A DNA stretch of 42,790 nucleotides from Paracoccaceae bacterium (lineage in GTDB: Bacteria > Pseudomonadota > Alphaproteobacteria > Rhodobacterales > Rhodobacteraceae), in NCBI GenBank assembly GCA_030066855.1, contig JASJAU010000045.1:1-42790 (forward strand), in the 5' to 3' direction. The notes below the pieces were generated by a model that saw only the letters and a program-made list of their open reading frames with translations, did no database searches and was not told the DNA's origin. The position numbers were made by a program, and so were the translations under genes. Positions 8,930 through 19,214 of the stretch are shown piece after piece. Every line of letters starts with the position of its first letter. Position 1 is the stretch's first letter.

Positions 8930-8957
8930 TTGGGGGGTGATTGCCCGAGTTTAGAAT
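8930..8957 (+). promoter_or_regulatory. Possible promoter for the divergent alpha/beta hydrolase gene
   Basis: TTGGGG at 8930-8935, a 16-nt spacer and TAGAAT at 8952-8957 form a sigma70-like promoter reading rightward. The -10 element is the left half of the 17-bp palindrome at 8950-8966, so a protein bound there would block this promoter too. Moderate confidence, since the -35 is only a partial match. Confidence 0.4.
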
Positions 8958-8966
8958 GTTTCTAAA
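8950..8966. promoter_or_regulatory. Perfect 17-bp inverted repeat, likely IscR operator
   Basis: TTTAGAA-TGT-TTCTAAA is a perfect 7-bp inverted repeat with a 3-nt spacer. It overlaps the -10 element of the leftward iscR promoter and a possible -10 of the rightward hydrolase promoter. Its position and AT-rich character in a GC-rich intergenic region fit an autoregulatory IscR site, the class called iron-rhodo-box in Rhodobacterales. I cannot check the published consensus here. Confidence 0.65.
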
Positions 8967-8987
8967 GACCAGACCCATCGCCGTCAA
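8959..8987 (-). promoter_or_regulatory. Sigma70 promoter of the iscR-suf operon
   Basis: On the minus strand TTGACG (8987-8982), a 17-nt spacer and TAGAAA (8964-8959) make a near-canonical promoter. Transcription should start near 8952, leaving a 5' leader of about 90 nt before the iscR GTG. The palindrome at 8950-8966 covers the -10, the classic arrangement for repression. Confidence 0.65.
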
Positions 8988-9031
8988 GAATGGGCTGGCT
9001 CCGGATCGGAACGAGACGCAGAAGGGACCAT

Positions 9032-9685
9032 ATGCCCGAGGTAATTTTTCCAGGCCCGGAGGGCCGGCTCGAAGGCCGCTACCACCCGCAGAAAGCCAAA
9101 GACGCGCCGATCGCCATCGTCCTGCACCCGCATCCGCAGTTCGGCGGGACGATGAACAACCGGGTCGTCTACAACCTGCACTACGCCTTTCACAACATGG
9201 GGTTCACCGTCCTGCGCTTTAACTTCCGGGGCGTGGGGCGCAGCCAGGGCGAGTACGATCAGGGCGTGGGCGAGCTGAGCGACGCGGCTTCTGCGCTCGA
9301 TTACCTGCAGTCTATGAACCAGAACGCCAAGCACTGCTGGGTCGCCGGGTTTTCGTTCGGCGCGTGGATCGGGATGCAGCTTCTGATGCGGCGTCCCGAA
9401 ATCACCGGGTTCATCAGCGTCTCGCCGCCCGCCAATATGTACGATTTCTCGTTTCTCGCGCCCTGCCCGTCCTCGGGCCTGATCATCAACGGCACCGCGG
9501 ACCGGGTCGCGCCCCCGCGCGACACCCATTCGCTGGTCGAGAAGCTGCACGAACAGAAGGGCATTACGATCACGCATACCGAGATCGACGGCGCAGGGCA
9601 CTTCTTTGAAGACCCTCACATGGAGACGATGATCAATCACGTCACCGGATACGTGGAGCGGCGGCTGACCGAGACCACGCGCTGA
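9032..9685 (+). CDS. Alpha/beta hydrolase divergent from the suf operon
   Basis: A 217-aa cytosolic alpha/beta-hydrolase-fold protein. A full triad can be seen: nucleophile Ser108 in GFSFG, Asp157 in NGTADRV and His190 in GAGHFF. The HPHPQFGGTMNN segment near residue 32 and RFNFRGVGRSQG near 62 are characteristic of the small bacterial KANL3/Tex30-like hydrolase group. ATG at 9032 follows AAGGGA. It shares a 169-bp control region with iscR and may be co-regulated with Fe-S status through the palindrome. Substrate is unknown. Confidence 0.88.
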   Translation: MPEVIFPGPEGRLEGRYHPQKAKDAPIAIVLHPHPQFGGTMNNRVVYNLHYAFHNMGFTVLRFNFRGVGRSQGEYDQGVGELSDAASALDYLQSMNQNAKHCWVAGFSFGAWIGMQLLMRRPEITGFISVSPPANMYDFSFLAPCPSSGLIINGTADRVAPPRDTHSLVEKLHEQKGITITHTEIDGAGHFFEDPHMETMINHVTGYVERRLTETTR

Positions 9686-9804
9686 CAATTGGGGCTTTGC
9701 AGCGCGATTAACTCAATTACTTAGAAAACACCCCATTAGGCCACATTTCGACCTCAATTCCGGCGCTAGTCCTTCATGCTAAGTGTAGGTTTGGTGCTGG
9801 TGAA

Positions 9805-10194
9805 ATGGTTAAAGCTGCCTGGAAATTCGCGAAGCAAGAGCACGGCGCGGCATCGGTCGAGGCCGTCATTTGGTTTCCCATCTACATCCTTGTGATCGGC
9901 GTCGTCTTCGACTCCACGATGCTCATGGTCGGTCAGACCGAAATGTGGAGCGTCGCGAGCGACAGCTCGCGCATGGTGGCCCTTGGCCGGATGGATGAGG
10001 ACGCCGCCAAGGTCTGGGTCGAGGAGACCGTCGGCACCGAACGGGGCTTCACCGCAACCATCACCACCAATGGCGATGTTGTGACGACCCAGATCATCCG
10101 CCCGTTCCGCGCGGTCCCGAGCCTCGGGATCATCACGTCGAACAGCGCGGAGCTTATCGCCGAGGCGCACTACCGCCTTGAGCCGACAAGCTGA
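9805..10194 (+). CDS. TadE-family pseudopilin-like protein
   Basis: A 129-aa protein with the TadE hallmark: a short basic N-terminus, then HGAASVEAVIWFPIYILVIG, in which the glutamate follows the prepilin-like cleavage region and starts a single membrane helix. The rest is a periplasmic domain. It stands 14 bp ahead of a TadG-like gene and is probably co-transcribed with it. No TadA, TadB, TadC, CpaB/C or Flp genes are in the window, so the pair must act with a Tad/Flp system encoded elsewhere or have another envelope role. The ribosome site before ATG 9805 is weak. Confidence 0.88.
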   Translation: MVKAAWKFAKQEHGAASVEAVIWFPIYILVIGVVFDSTMLMVGQTEMWSVASDSSRMVALGRMDEDAAKVWVEETVGTERGFTATITTNGDVVTTQIIRPFRAVPSLGIITSNSAELIAEAHYRLEPTS

Positions 10195-10208
10195 GACCCG
10201 AGGCAGCC

Positions 10209-11528
10209 ATGAAAATGACTGACTATATCCGCAACAACGCCCGCGATTTCAAATCGCGCGAGGACGGCTGGGTTTCACCCTGGTCGCTCTTCATGGTCGT
10301 GACCTTTCTGATGATCGGCGGCCTGGCGGTCGATTATGCGAACGGCATGATGACCAAGGCCAAGCTGCAGGCCGTCAGCGATGCGGCCGCGCTTGCGGTG
10401 TCCATCGACCTGCCGGATGAAACCAAGGCGACCGCCGCCGGCCTTGAGTACGCCGCCAAGCACTATACCAGCGAGGATGGCTCCCTGATCGTCGCCGAAG
10501 ACTTCGCCTACGGAAACTACGATCGCGCGTCCGACACGTTTACTGTCGGCGCGACGCCAGTGAACGCAGTGCAGGTCATCGCCAACCGAACCGGCAGCCG
10601 GAGCAATGCGCTTCGGACATGGCTCTTGCGGTTTGTGGGTTTCAACACATTGAATGTCGTGACCAGCGCCGTCGCCGCGACCGAAACGAGCGCGTCGTCG
10701 ACGTGCGAGAACGGCGGGTTCTTCAGCAATTCCGAGATCATCTCCGGGTCGAACAACGATTATATCGATAACTTCTGCCTTTATGGCTACGACGGCGTGA
10801 AAATCGGATCGGACAACTCGTTTGAGGAGGGCACCTATATCGAAATGCGCCGCACGCGAGATTTTCAGAAGGGCAGCAGCAACAGCATTCCGAGCGGCAC
10901 AGTTCGCGCAGCGACGCACGACCTGAAGCTCATCCCGATGATCCCGGACATATGCGCCTCGATGAAAAGCCGCAGCCTCGGTTACATGCCGAGCTACATC
11001 TACAGGACCAAAAAGGTGGACAAGCTTGAGCCGGAGAAGGCGAGCGACCTGAAGGATGGAATGCTCTACTACGTGAAGGACGTGGCCGATCTCAGCAAGG
11101 TCAAGACGGTGAAAAACATCGCCATCATGGCCCAGAAAGAGGTCAAGATCGGCTCTGATCACACGATGTACAACGTGGTGTTCTGCTCGCCCGACAAGAT
11201 CCTCGTTGGGTCGAACAACACGTTCGAACACCCGGACGCCTGCGACAATGGGAAGTATTCGGTCTATCTCTTCAGCCGCTCGAACATCGAGTTTGGCTCG
11301 AACAATGAGTTTACTGGCGTTCAAATGGCGTCCGAGCAAGAGATCAAGCTGGGTTCCGACGTCAAAGGCCTGATGGATGTCTATGGCGAAGCCGACGGCA
11401 ACTTCGACTACGGTTCTGCCGACACCTTCGGCGGCTGCCCCGGCGGAATGACAACCGAAATCGGCGACGGCCCGACCAAGTCGGACCCGTCCGGCGGCGG
11501 CCCGCAGACCTGGGCTTTGGTCCGCTAA
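10209..11528 (+). CDS. TadG-like protein with a GS[N/D]-repeat C-terminal domain
   Basis: A 439-aa protein. The N-terminal 160 residues are TadG-like: a cytoplasmic lead, a membrane span about residues 26-44 (LFMVVTFLMIGGLAVDY) and the ADAAALAV-type helix (here SDAAALAVSIDLP). From about residue 178 the protein contains eight GS-plus-Asn/Asp motifs (residues 180, 200, 222, 315, 334, 363, 382 and 402), most about 20 residues apart. Each follows a short hydrophobic strand such as VKIGSDN, ILVGSNN or IEFGSNN. This spacing suggests a parallel beta-helix or related solenoid outside the membrane. The von Willebrand domain of many TadG proteins is not evident. It lies in an operon with the TadE gene and is closed by a terminator. 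Confidence 0.82.
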   Translation: MKMTDYIRNNARDFKSREDGWVSPWSLFMVVTFLMIGGLAVDYANGMMTKAKLQAVSDAAALAVSIDLPDETKATAAGLEYAAKHYTSEDGSLIVAEDFAYGNYDRASDTFTVGATPVNAVQVIANRTGSRSNALRTWLLRFVGFNTLNVVTSAVAATETSASSTCENGGFFSNSEIISGSNNDYIDNFCLYGYDGVKIGSDNSFEEGTYIEMRRTRDFQKGSSNSIPSGTVRAATHDLKLIPMIPDICASMKSRSLGYMPSYIYRTKKVDKLEPEKASDLKDGMLYYVKDVADLSKVKTVKNIAIMAQKEVKIGSDHTMYNVVFCSPDKILVGSNNTFEHPDACDNGKYSVYLFSRSNIEFGSNNEFTGVQMASEQEIKLGSDVKGLMDVYGEADGNFDYGSADTFGGCPGGMTTEIGDGPTKSDPSGGGPQTWALVR

Positions 11529-11552
11529 ACCCGACAAATCGAGGGACCGGGG

Positions 11553-11581
11553 AACGCCGCGCCTTAGGGTGCGGCGTTTTT
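11553..11581 (+). terminator. Rho-independent terminator after the tadE-tadG pair
   Basis: AACGCCGC and GCGGCGTT form a perfect 8-bp stem around a 10-nt loop, and the run ends in TTTTT. It lies 25 bp after the TadG stop codon. Confidence 0.9.
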
Positions 11582-11667
11582 CGTATACCGTTGCATACCG
11601 TCTTTCCAGTGACGGCTTTTTCCGCTATGGCGGCATGGAGATTTCCGGCTGAAGGGAACGGGCCGTC

Positions 11668-12879
11668 ATGACCAAAATCAAAGTCGAAAACCCGATCGTC
11701 GAACTCGACGGCGACGAGATGACCCGCATCATGTGGGCCTTCATCAAGGACAAGCTGATCCTGCCCTATCTGGACATCGATCTCCTTTACTACGACCTGG
11801 GGATCGAGGAACGGGATCGCACCGACGACCAGATCACCATCGACGCCGCCGAGAAGATTAAGGAGGTCGGCGTCGGCGTGAAATGCGCCACGATCACGCC
11901 GGACGAGGCGCGGGTTGAGGAGTTCGGGCTGAAGAAGATGTGGCGCTCGCCCAATGGCACGATCCGTAACATCCTGGGCGGCGTGATCTTCCGCCAGCCG
12001 ATCATCTGCCGGAACGTGCCGCGACTTGTGCCCGGCTGGACCCTACCCATCGTGGTGGGGCGTCACGCCTATGGCGACCAGTACCGGGCGACTGACTTCC
12101 TTTTCCCGGGCGCCGGCAAGCTGACCCTGAAATTCGAGGGCGCGGATGGCGAGGTGATCGAGCGCGAGGTCTTCGACGCGCCGGGGTCTGGCGTGGTCAT
12201 GGGTATGTATAACCTCGACAAGTCGATCTACGATTTCGCCCGGGCGTCCTTCAACTACGCGCTGAACCTTGGCTGGCCGCTCTATCTCTCGACAAAGAAC
12301 ACGATCCTCAAGGCCTATGACGGTCGGTTCATGGAGATCTTCGCCGAGGTCTACGAGACCGAGTTTAAGGAAGCCTTCGCCGACAAGAAGATCTGGTACG
12401 AGCACCGGCTGATCGACGACATGGTCGCCTCTTCGCTCAAGTGGTCGGGCGGCTACGTCTGGGCCTGCAAAAACTACGACGGCGACGTCCAGTCGGACAC
12501 CGTGGCGCAGGGGTTCGGATCGCTCGGTCTGATGACCTCGATCCTGATGACGCCTGACGGAAAGATCGTGGAATCGGAGGCCGCGCACGGCACGGTCACG
12601 CGGCACTACCGCCAGCATCAGGAAGGTAAGTCGACCTCCACCAACTCTATCGCCTCGATTTTTGCATGGACCGGCGGGCTGAAACACCGGGCGAAGCTGG
12701 ACGACAACGCGCGACTCATGTCCTTCGCTGAAACGCTGGAGAAGGTGATCGTCGACACCGTGGAATCCGGCCACATGACCAAGGACCTGGCGCTCTTGGT
12801 CGGGCCGGATCAGGGATGGCACACGACCACGAGCTTTCTTGAGAAGATCGACGAAAACCTGCAGGCGGCGCTCAGCTAG
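11668..12879 (+). CDS. icd: NADP-dependent isocitrate dehydrogenase
   Basis: A 403-aa enzyme that converts isocitrate to 2-oxoglutarate and CO2 with NADP+ in the TCA cycle; cytosolic homodimer. The sequence is of the eukaryote-like type common in alphaproteobacteria, not the E. coli type: it opens with [16 protein letters not shown], has [12 protein letters not shown] and [15 protein letters not shown] for substrate binding, and [12 protein letters not shown] for NADP binding. The length is typical. ATG at 11668 follows GAAGGGAACGGG. It is flanked upstream by a terminator, so it is likely its own transcription unit, possibly continuing into the membrane protein 41 bp downstream. Confidence 0.97.
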   Translation: MTKIKVENPIVELDGDEMTRIMWAFIKDKLILPYLDIDLLYYDLGIEERDRTDDQITIDAAEKIKEVGVGVKCATITPDEARVEEFGLKKMWRSPNGTIRNILGGVIFRQPIICRNVPRLVPGWTLPIVVGRHAYGDQYRATDFLFPGAGKLTLKFEGADGEVIEREVFDAPGSGVVMGMYNLDKSIYDFARASFNYALNLGWPLYLSTKNTILKAYDGRFMEIFAEVYETEFKEAFADKKIWYEHRLIDDMVASSLKWSGGYVWACKNYDGDVQSDTVAQGFGSLGLMTSILMTPDGKIVESEAAHGTVTRHYRQHQEGKSTSTNSIASIFAWTGGLKHRAKLDDNARLMSFAETLEKVIVDTVESGHMTKDLALLVGPDQGWHTTTSFLEKIDENLQAALS

Positions 12880-12920
12880 GGGCGCTGGCGCTCGACGCGA
12901 TCTGAGGCCAGACTGAGCGC

Positions 12921-13670
12921 ATGCTCCTCCGCGCCATTCTCATCCTGATCGTCGTTGTCGCGATCTCGGTCGCGCTGACCATGTATTTCGGTCAGGACGT
13001 GCTGGTCGCGCTGGGGCTGATCCTGATCCAGATTCAGATCATCGGGAAGAAGCTCTTCTCAATCGAACTGCCAAGCATTCTGGCCTGGCTGAAGATGGAA
13101 ACGGCGACGTTCTTCCGGATCGAGCTCCTGAAGAAATGGCTGATGACGACTGGCATGCCGCTTTTGCTCGGCAAGGCGATGCTGAACCGGGTGGAGGCGT
13201 TCCTGGCGCGGTATCGCGACGCGATCTCCGGTCAGTATAGGGCGATGATGGTTTGGTACGGCGGGCTCGACCGGCCCGTGCAGGTCATCGCGGCGCTGAT
13301 CGTGGTCTTCGCGGCGCTTGGGCTTTCGGTCTCGTCGCTGGGGCTCTGGCTGATCCTCTTTTCGGTCAAGCTGCCCTTCTGGTTCGTGGCCTTCGTGACC
13401 TCGACCGGCCGCATGATCTGGCTGTCCGTCCGGAAGATGGCGTTCAAAGCGGTCGCGTTCCTGCAACTCGGCTGGCTCTGGCGGTTCATCCGCAGCCGGC
13501 TGCCTGAAGCATATCTGGAGAAGAAGCGCAGGTTCGATTTCCGCGTGGCGCGCGCCGTGGTGCGGCGGAGGAGGTTAACGGTCCGGCAGGTAGCGGATCG
13601 GAAGAACAGCTTCGCGCTTTGGTGGGCGATGCAGCGAGAGGCGTTTCGCCAGCGCCGCGAGGGGGATTAG
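12921..13670 (+). CDS. Membrane protein with basic C-terminal tail, unknown function
   Basis: A 249-aa protein. Hydrophobic spans lie near residues 3-24, 28-42, 117-138 and 141-165. The last 60 residues are strongly basic (RRFDFRVARAVVRRRRLT, then RREAFRQRREG-type charge) and probably cytoplasmic. It begins 41 bp after icd with ATG at 12921 and ends 4 bp inside the end of rmuC, which runs the other way. I recognise no family. Low sequence complexity in the spans makes remote matches unreliable. Confidence 0.75.
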   Translation: MLLRAILILIVVVAISVALTMYFGQDVLVALGLILIQIQIIGKKLFSIELPSILAWLKMETATFFRIELLKKWLMTTGMPLLLGKAMLNRVEAFLARYRDAISGQYRAMMVWYGGLDRPVQVIAALIVVFAALGLSVSSLGLWLILFSVKLPFWFVAFVTSTGRMIWLSVRKMAFKAVAFLQLGWLWRFIRSRLPEAYLEKKRRFDFRVARAVVRRRRLTVRQVADRKNSFALWWAMQREAFRQRREGD

Positions 13671-14836
13671 TCGTTGGCGGTCAGCTTGACGACCTCGGCA
13701 CCCTCATCCGGCGCAAGCTCCTCGAAATCGAAGCTGTCGAGCCGCTTGGCGCGCCGCCCGGCCTTATCAGCGCTGATCTTGATATCCTGAATGTCCTTCG
13801 CCGCCTGCCCGAAGTGCCGGTCGAGGTTCTCGACCCGGGTGGTGAGGCGGTCGACGTCGCCGTGGAGCAGGCCCAGTTCCTTGCGGATCGCGCCCGCCTG
13901 CTCGCGCATCCGCGCGTCTTTCAATATCGCCCGCATGGTGTTGAGCGTCGCCATGCAGGTGGTGGGCGAGACGATCCAGACGCGCGCCGCGAAACCCTCG
14001 CGGACAAGCTCGGGGAAGTTGGCGTGAAGCTCGGCGTAGACGGCCTCAGACGGCAGGAACATCAGGGCGCCGTCAGCGGTTTCGCCGTCGAGGATGTAGC
14101 GTTCCGAAATCGCCTTGATGTGCGTTTTGACGGAGGTTCGGAGCGCGCGGGCGGCGTCATTTAGCTCGTTTTGGGTTTCGGCTTTCCGAAGCATTTCATA
14201 GGCTTCAAGGGGGAACTTCGAGTCAATGACGATGGGACCCGGCGGGTTGGGCAAATGGATCAGGCAATCCGCCCTCTTGCCGTTCGTTAACGTGGCCTGG
14301 AGCGTGTAGCTGTCCGATGGCAGCGCCTTGGTGACGATGTCGTTCAACTGAATTTCACCGAAGGCGCCCCGGGTTTGCTTGTTAGACAGAATGTCCTGAA
14401 GAGACAGAACGTCCCCGGAGAGCTTCTCGATGTTCTCCTGCGCCTTGTCGATGGTCTCCAGCCGGGTCTGAAGCTCGCCCAGGGACCGCGCGGTCTTGGT
14501 GGCCGAACTGGCTAGATTATCGTGCATCTTCAGCGAGACTTCAGCCAGACGCTCCTCCATCAGTTTCAGCATGTTCTGCTGACTGGCTGCCTGCGCCTTG
14601 GAAACGTGCTCGAGCCCGCCGGAGAGCTGGTGCTGGCCGTCGGAGAGACCCTGAACCCTTTGACCCAGCGCGCCAATGTCTTGGGCGAGCGGCGCGATCA
14701 GGTCGGCCGAGCGACCGGCGCGGCGGACCGCGGCCACCAAAAGGGCGAGGATGATCAGCACGATAGTCACAGTGACGCACCCGATCAGGATGATCGGGTC
14801 GGTCAGAGCGAAGGAGGTGTCGCCAATCTGGATCAT
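13667..14836 (-). CDS. rmuC: RmuC-family DNA recombination protein
   Basis: A 389-aa protein with an N-terminal membrane anchor (about residues 15-36), a long coiled coil (about 45-170) and the RmuC domain, a predicted nuclease-fold region. Family signatures include [12 protein letters not shown], the acidic [13 protein letters not shown] and [16 protein letters not shown]. In E. coli RmuC limits inversion-type recombination; the mechanism remains uncertain. Its ATG overlaps the mutL stop as ATGA, so it is translationally coupled to mismatch repair, a suggestive pairing. The 3' end overlaps the convergent membrane protein gene by 4 bp. Confidence 0.93.
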   Translation of the reverse strand: MIQIGDTSFALTDPIILIGCVTVTIVLIILALLVAAVRRAGRSADLIAPLAQDIGALGQRVQGLSDGQHQLSGGLEHVSKAQAASQQNMLKLMEERLAEVSLKMHDNLASSATKTARSLGELQTRLETIDKAQENIEKLSGDVLSLQDILSNKQTRGAFGEIQLNDIVTKALPSDSYTLQATLTNGKRADCLIHLPNPPGPIVIDSKFPLEAYEMLRKAETQNELNDAARALRTSVKTHIKAISERYILDGETADGALMFLPSEAVYAELHANFPELVREGFAARVWIVSPTTCMATLNTMRAILKDARMREQAGAIRKELGLLHGDVDRLTTRVENLDRHFGQAAKDIQDIKISADKAGRRAKRLDSFDFEELAPDEGAEVVKLTAND

Positions 14837-16641
14837 CGCCTGCCGAAGAGTTTCTCAATGTCCGCTAAGGCGAGCTTAGCGTAAGTGGGGCGGCCGTGGT
14901 TGCACTGTCCGGAATTGGGTGTCGCCTCCATCTCACGCAAGAGCGCGTTCATCTCCTCGGCCCGCATCTGCCGGCCCGAGCGCACCGAGCCGTGGCAGGC
15001 GATCCGGCTGAGGATGGCGTTGATCCTCTCAGAAAGCGCGGTGGTCTCGCCATACGTGTCCAGTTCGTCGAGTATGTCGGTCAGGAGCGCCTTGGCGTCA
15101 ACGTGACCGAGGATGGCCGGGGTTTCGCGAACGGCGAGCGCGCCGGGTCCAAAGGGCTCGATCGCCAGTCCGAGTTTGGCGAGGTCCTCTGATATCGCGA
15201 GAAGGCGGTCAGCCCCGGCTCCAAGCTCGACGATGTCGGGAACGAGCAGCGTCTGCGCCTTGACGCCTGTCTCGGCCATCTGAGCCTTCAACTTTTCGTA
15301 GACCAAACGCTCGTGCGCCGCATGTTGATCGACGATCACGATCCCGTCTTGGGTCTGGGCGATGACGTAGTTCTCGTGAACCTGCGCGCGGGCGGCGCCG
15401 AGCGGTAGGTTCTCGCCCGACGTTGCCGGCGTCTCAACGCGGGCGGCAGGTTCGGCGAAGGGAGCCTGCGCCTCGGCGAACCCGGTCTGGCGCGGCAGTG
15501 GTGCTGGGCGCGGACGATCCATCTGGTAGACGCGGGGCGCGTCGTCGGGCGCGGTGAAAGCGCCGAGTGCGTCTGAGGCGACAGTGGTCGAGGCGCGGTG
15601 GCCCGCCTCGGCCAGCGCGTGACGAAGGCCCGAGACGATGAGGCCCCGGGCCGTGCCGGGATCGCGGAAGCGGACCTCGGATTTGGCCGGGTGGACGTTC
15701 ACGTCGACAAGCGTCGGGTCGCAGTCGATGAAAAGCGCGGCGGCGGCATGCCGGTCGCGCGGAAGGACGTCCATGTAGGCTGCCCGGAGCGCGCCGGTCA
15801 GCAGCTTGTCGCGGACGGAACGGCCGTTCACAAAGAGAAACTGCTGGACGGCAGCGCCCCGGGAATAGGTCGGGAGCGCGGCGAAACCGCTGAGATGCAG
15901 GCCCTCGCGCTCCGCGTCGATGGCGATCGCGTTCTCGGTGAAGTCGGGTCCGAGGATCGTCTTGAGACGGCGGCGGAGCGCGTCTTGCGGCGCGCCTGCT
16001 TCGGCCTCAGCGCGGAAGGTCTCGCGCGGCGCGTCGGTCGCGTCCGTCAGCGCAAAGCGGATGTAGGGCTCGGCCATGGCGAGGCGTTTGACGACGTCGG
16101 TCAGCGCCTGCATCTCTGCGCGATCGGTGCGGAGGAATTTGAGCCGCGCGGGCGTGGCGTAGAAGAGATTGCGGAGCTCGACCGTGGTGCCCTCCGGCGT
16201 GGCGGCAGGCCGGACCGGATCGGCCTGACCGCCGGAGACGGCGATCGCCGCGCCCTCCCCGCTTTTCGTGCGCGAGGTGATCGTCAGACGCCCAACCGCG
16301 CCCAGGGACGGGAGCGCCTCGCCTCGAAACCCGAATGTGTGGATGTTCAGAAGGTCGCTGCCATCGATCTTTGAGGTCGCATGGCGAGAGAGCGCGAGCG
16401 GCAGGTCCTCCGCCAGGATGCCGCAGCCGTCATCATCGACACGGATCAGGCGCTTTCCACCATCGGCGACGGTAACGTCGATGCGGCGTGCGCCCGCGTC
16501 AATCGCGTTCTCGATCAACTCCTTGACCGCCGAAGCTGGACGCTCGACCACTTCGCCGGCCGCGATGCGATTCACGGCGGCTTCGTCGAGCTGGCGGATT
16601 CTGGGTCGGTTTTCGCTTATGTTGGGGTCAGCGGCATGCAT
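14833..16641 (-). CDS. mutL: DNA mismatch repair protein MutL with endonuclease motif
   Basis: A 602-aa protein that couples MutS mismatch recognition to strand removal. The GHKL ATPase domain opens with [20 protein letters not shown], then DDGCGI and the [11 protein letters not shown] lid. The C-terminal domain has [12 protein letters not shown], a full DQHA(X)2E(X)4E endonuclease motif, along with ACHGSVRSG and CNHGRPT. This is the nuclease-competent MutL of bacteria without MutH. I chose ATG at 16641 because the family core ([15 protein letters not shown]) begins about 15 residues in; the frame stays open further upstream but that part has no family likeness. The ribosome site is weak. It is divergent from the EamA gene. 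Confidence 0.95.
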   Translation of the reverse strand: MHAADPNISENRPRIRQLDEAAVNRIAAGEVVERPASAVKELIENAIDAGARRIDVTVADGGKRLIRVDDDGCGILAEDLPLALSRHATSKIDGSDLLNIHTFGFRGEALPSLGAVGRLTITSRTKSGEGAAIAVSGGQADPVRPAATPEGTTVELRNLFYATPARLKFLRTDRAEMQALTDVVKRLAMAEPYIRFALTDATDAPRETFRAEAEAGAPQDALRRRLKTILGPDFTENAIAIDAEREGLHLSGFAALPTYSRGAAVQQFLFVNGRSVRDKLLTGALRAAYMDVLPRDRHAAAALFIDCDPTLVDVNVHPAKSEVRFRDPGTARGLIVSGLRHALAEAGHRASTTVASDALGAFTAPDDAPRVYQMDRPRPAPLPRQTGFAEAQAPFAEPAARVETPATSGENLPLGAARAQVHENYVIAQTQDGIVIVDQHAAHERLVYEKLKAQMAETGVKAQTLLVPDIVELGAGADRLLAISEDLAKLGLAIEPFGPGALAVRETPAILGHVDAKALLTDILDELDTYGETTALSERINAILSRIACHGSVRSGRQMRAEEMNALLREMEATPNSGQCNHGRPTYAKLALADIEKLFGRR

Positions 16642-16749
16642 TCCACAAGGGATAGCATGGGCGCAGCCCCTTCGTCCATGGCGGAAAGCGGCGTTTTCAT
16701 CCCCGCCCGCGGCTGATATGGCGGGCGCGATCCAGACAGGAACTGGGCT

Positions 16750-17637
16750 TTGGCAAACACCCGCGCCATCCTTTTCATGACAGCGGCGATGGCGTCGTTC
16801 GCGGTTGCGGACGCGCTGATCAAGTTCGTGACCGTCGAAATCGGAGTCGCCCAGACCATCGCGCTGGTATCCTTTCTCGGCAGTCTCAATTTCGTCCCTT
16901 TGATCCTGCGATCGGGGGAGCACGCGCGATGGCGCGACGTGCTTCACCCGACCGTCATTCTGCGAACGAGCGGAGAGGTCGTAGCCGCCTCCGCCATCGT
17001 GACCTCGCTCGCGCTGGTGCCGCTCTCGACGCTGACAGTGCTGTTCCAGGCACAGCCCCTGGCGCTCACCCTGGCCGCCGCAGTGTTCCTGCGCGAGTCG
17101 GTGGGCTGGCGGCGGTGGAGCGCCGTCGCGATCGGGTTCCTGGGCGTGCTGATCATCCTGCAACCGGGTTCCGCCGCGTTCGACGCGGTCCTCCTGATCC
17201 CGCTTCTGGGCATTCTCGCGACGACGACTCGGGACGTGGCGACCCGGCTCATCCCGAAGGAGATCTCGACCCTCTTTGTCTCGGCCTGGGCTTTGCTCGC
17301 GACATCTGCGCTGGCGGCGCTGGCAGTCCCCTTCTTCGGAGGATGGCAGTCGATGGACGGGCGCACCATCGTGATGATCCTTGCCTCATCGGTGGCCGTC
17401 ACCTTGTCCACCGGGTTGATCACCGCCGCCCTGCGTATGGGCGAGGTCTCGGCCGTCGCGCCCTTCCGCTACACGCGGCTGATCTTCGCGCTTACGATCG
17501 CCTACGTCATCTTCGACGAACGGCTCGTCCCAACCGCCTGGATCGGCATGGCGCTGATCGTAGGATCCGGTCTTTACGCCTTCTGGCGGGAGCAGAAACT
17601 GGCCGCTGAGGCGAAACGTGTTAGCGGTACCATTTGA
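16750..17637 (+). CDS. EamA/DMT-superfamily transporter
   Basis: A 295-aa inner-membrane protein with about ten spans arranged as two EamA repeats (about residues 5-135 and 145-285). Typical segments are [11 protein letters not shown] in helix 1, [19 protein letters not shown] at the end of the first repeat and [18 protein letters not shown] in the second. Members export metabolites or amino acids; the substrate is not readable. The start is TTG at 16750 with AGGAA 8 nt upstream; there is no suitable ATG nearby. The gap to the divergent mutL is 108 bp. Confidence 0.9.
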   Translation: MANTRAILFMTAAMASFAVADALIKFVTVEIGVAQTIALVSFLGSLNFVPLILRSGEHARWRDVLHPTVILRTSGEVVAASAIVTSLALVPLSTLTVLFQAQPLALTLAAAVFLRESVGWRRWSAVAIGFLGVLIILQPGSAAFDAVLLIPLLGILATTTRDVATRLIPKEISTLFVSAWALLATSALAALAVPFFGGWQSMDGRTIVMILASSVAVTLSTGLITAALRMGEVSAVAPFRYTRLIFALTIAYVIFDERLVPTAWIGMALIVGSGLYAFWREQKLAAEAKRVSGTI

Positions 17638-17667
17638 CGCCTTGCCTGTTCCATGGGACTGCTGTAG

Positions 17668-18975
<1,308 letters not shown>

Positions 18976-19214
18976 TTCGTACGCGATTTCGATCGCCCAA
19001 CAAGACAGCAGGGCGACGACGCCATTTGCACTCTCCCATTCGCGCGCGGAAGGTGTACCAGCCGCCCGTGCTGACCTGCTTTCCGCCGAGTGAAATGATC
19101 GCCAAGCTTGCTCACGGCAGGCCGCGCCAGACTCATCAGAATTCGGGAATGCGCTGATTTGTGCTATGGTGCCTTTTGAAACTCATTTCGCAGCGGGTTC
19201 ATCGGGGGAGCATC

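Noticed and set aside
9709-9730. A possible CtrA box upstream of the TadE gene
   Set aside because: TTAA is followed by an imperfect second half at the wrong distance, so it does not fit TTAA-N7-TTAA.
10275-11537. A 420-codon open frame on the minus strand opposite the TadG-like gene
   Set aside because: It is a shadow of the TadG-like coding sequence with arginine- and histidine-rich random-looking product and no ribosome site of note.
11581-11600. Repeated ATACCG near the icd leader as a regulatory element
   Set aside because: Only six bases are repeated and no promoter match lies at a suitable spacing.
16642-17163. Extending mutL upstream to 17163
   Set aside because: The frame is open but the added residues do not resemble MutL and run over the divergent EamA gene.
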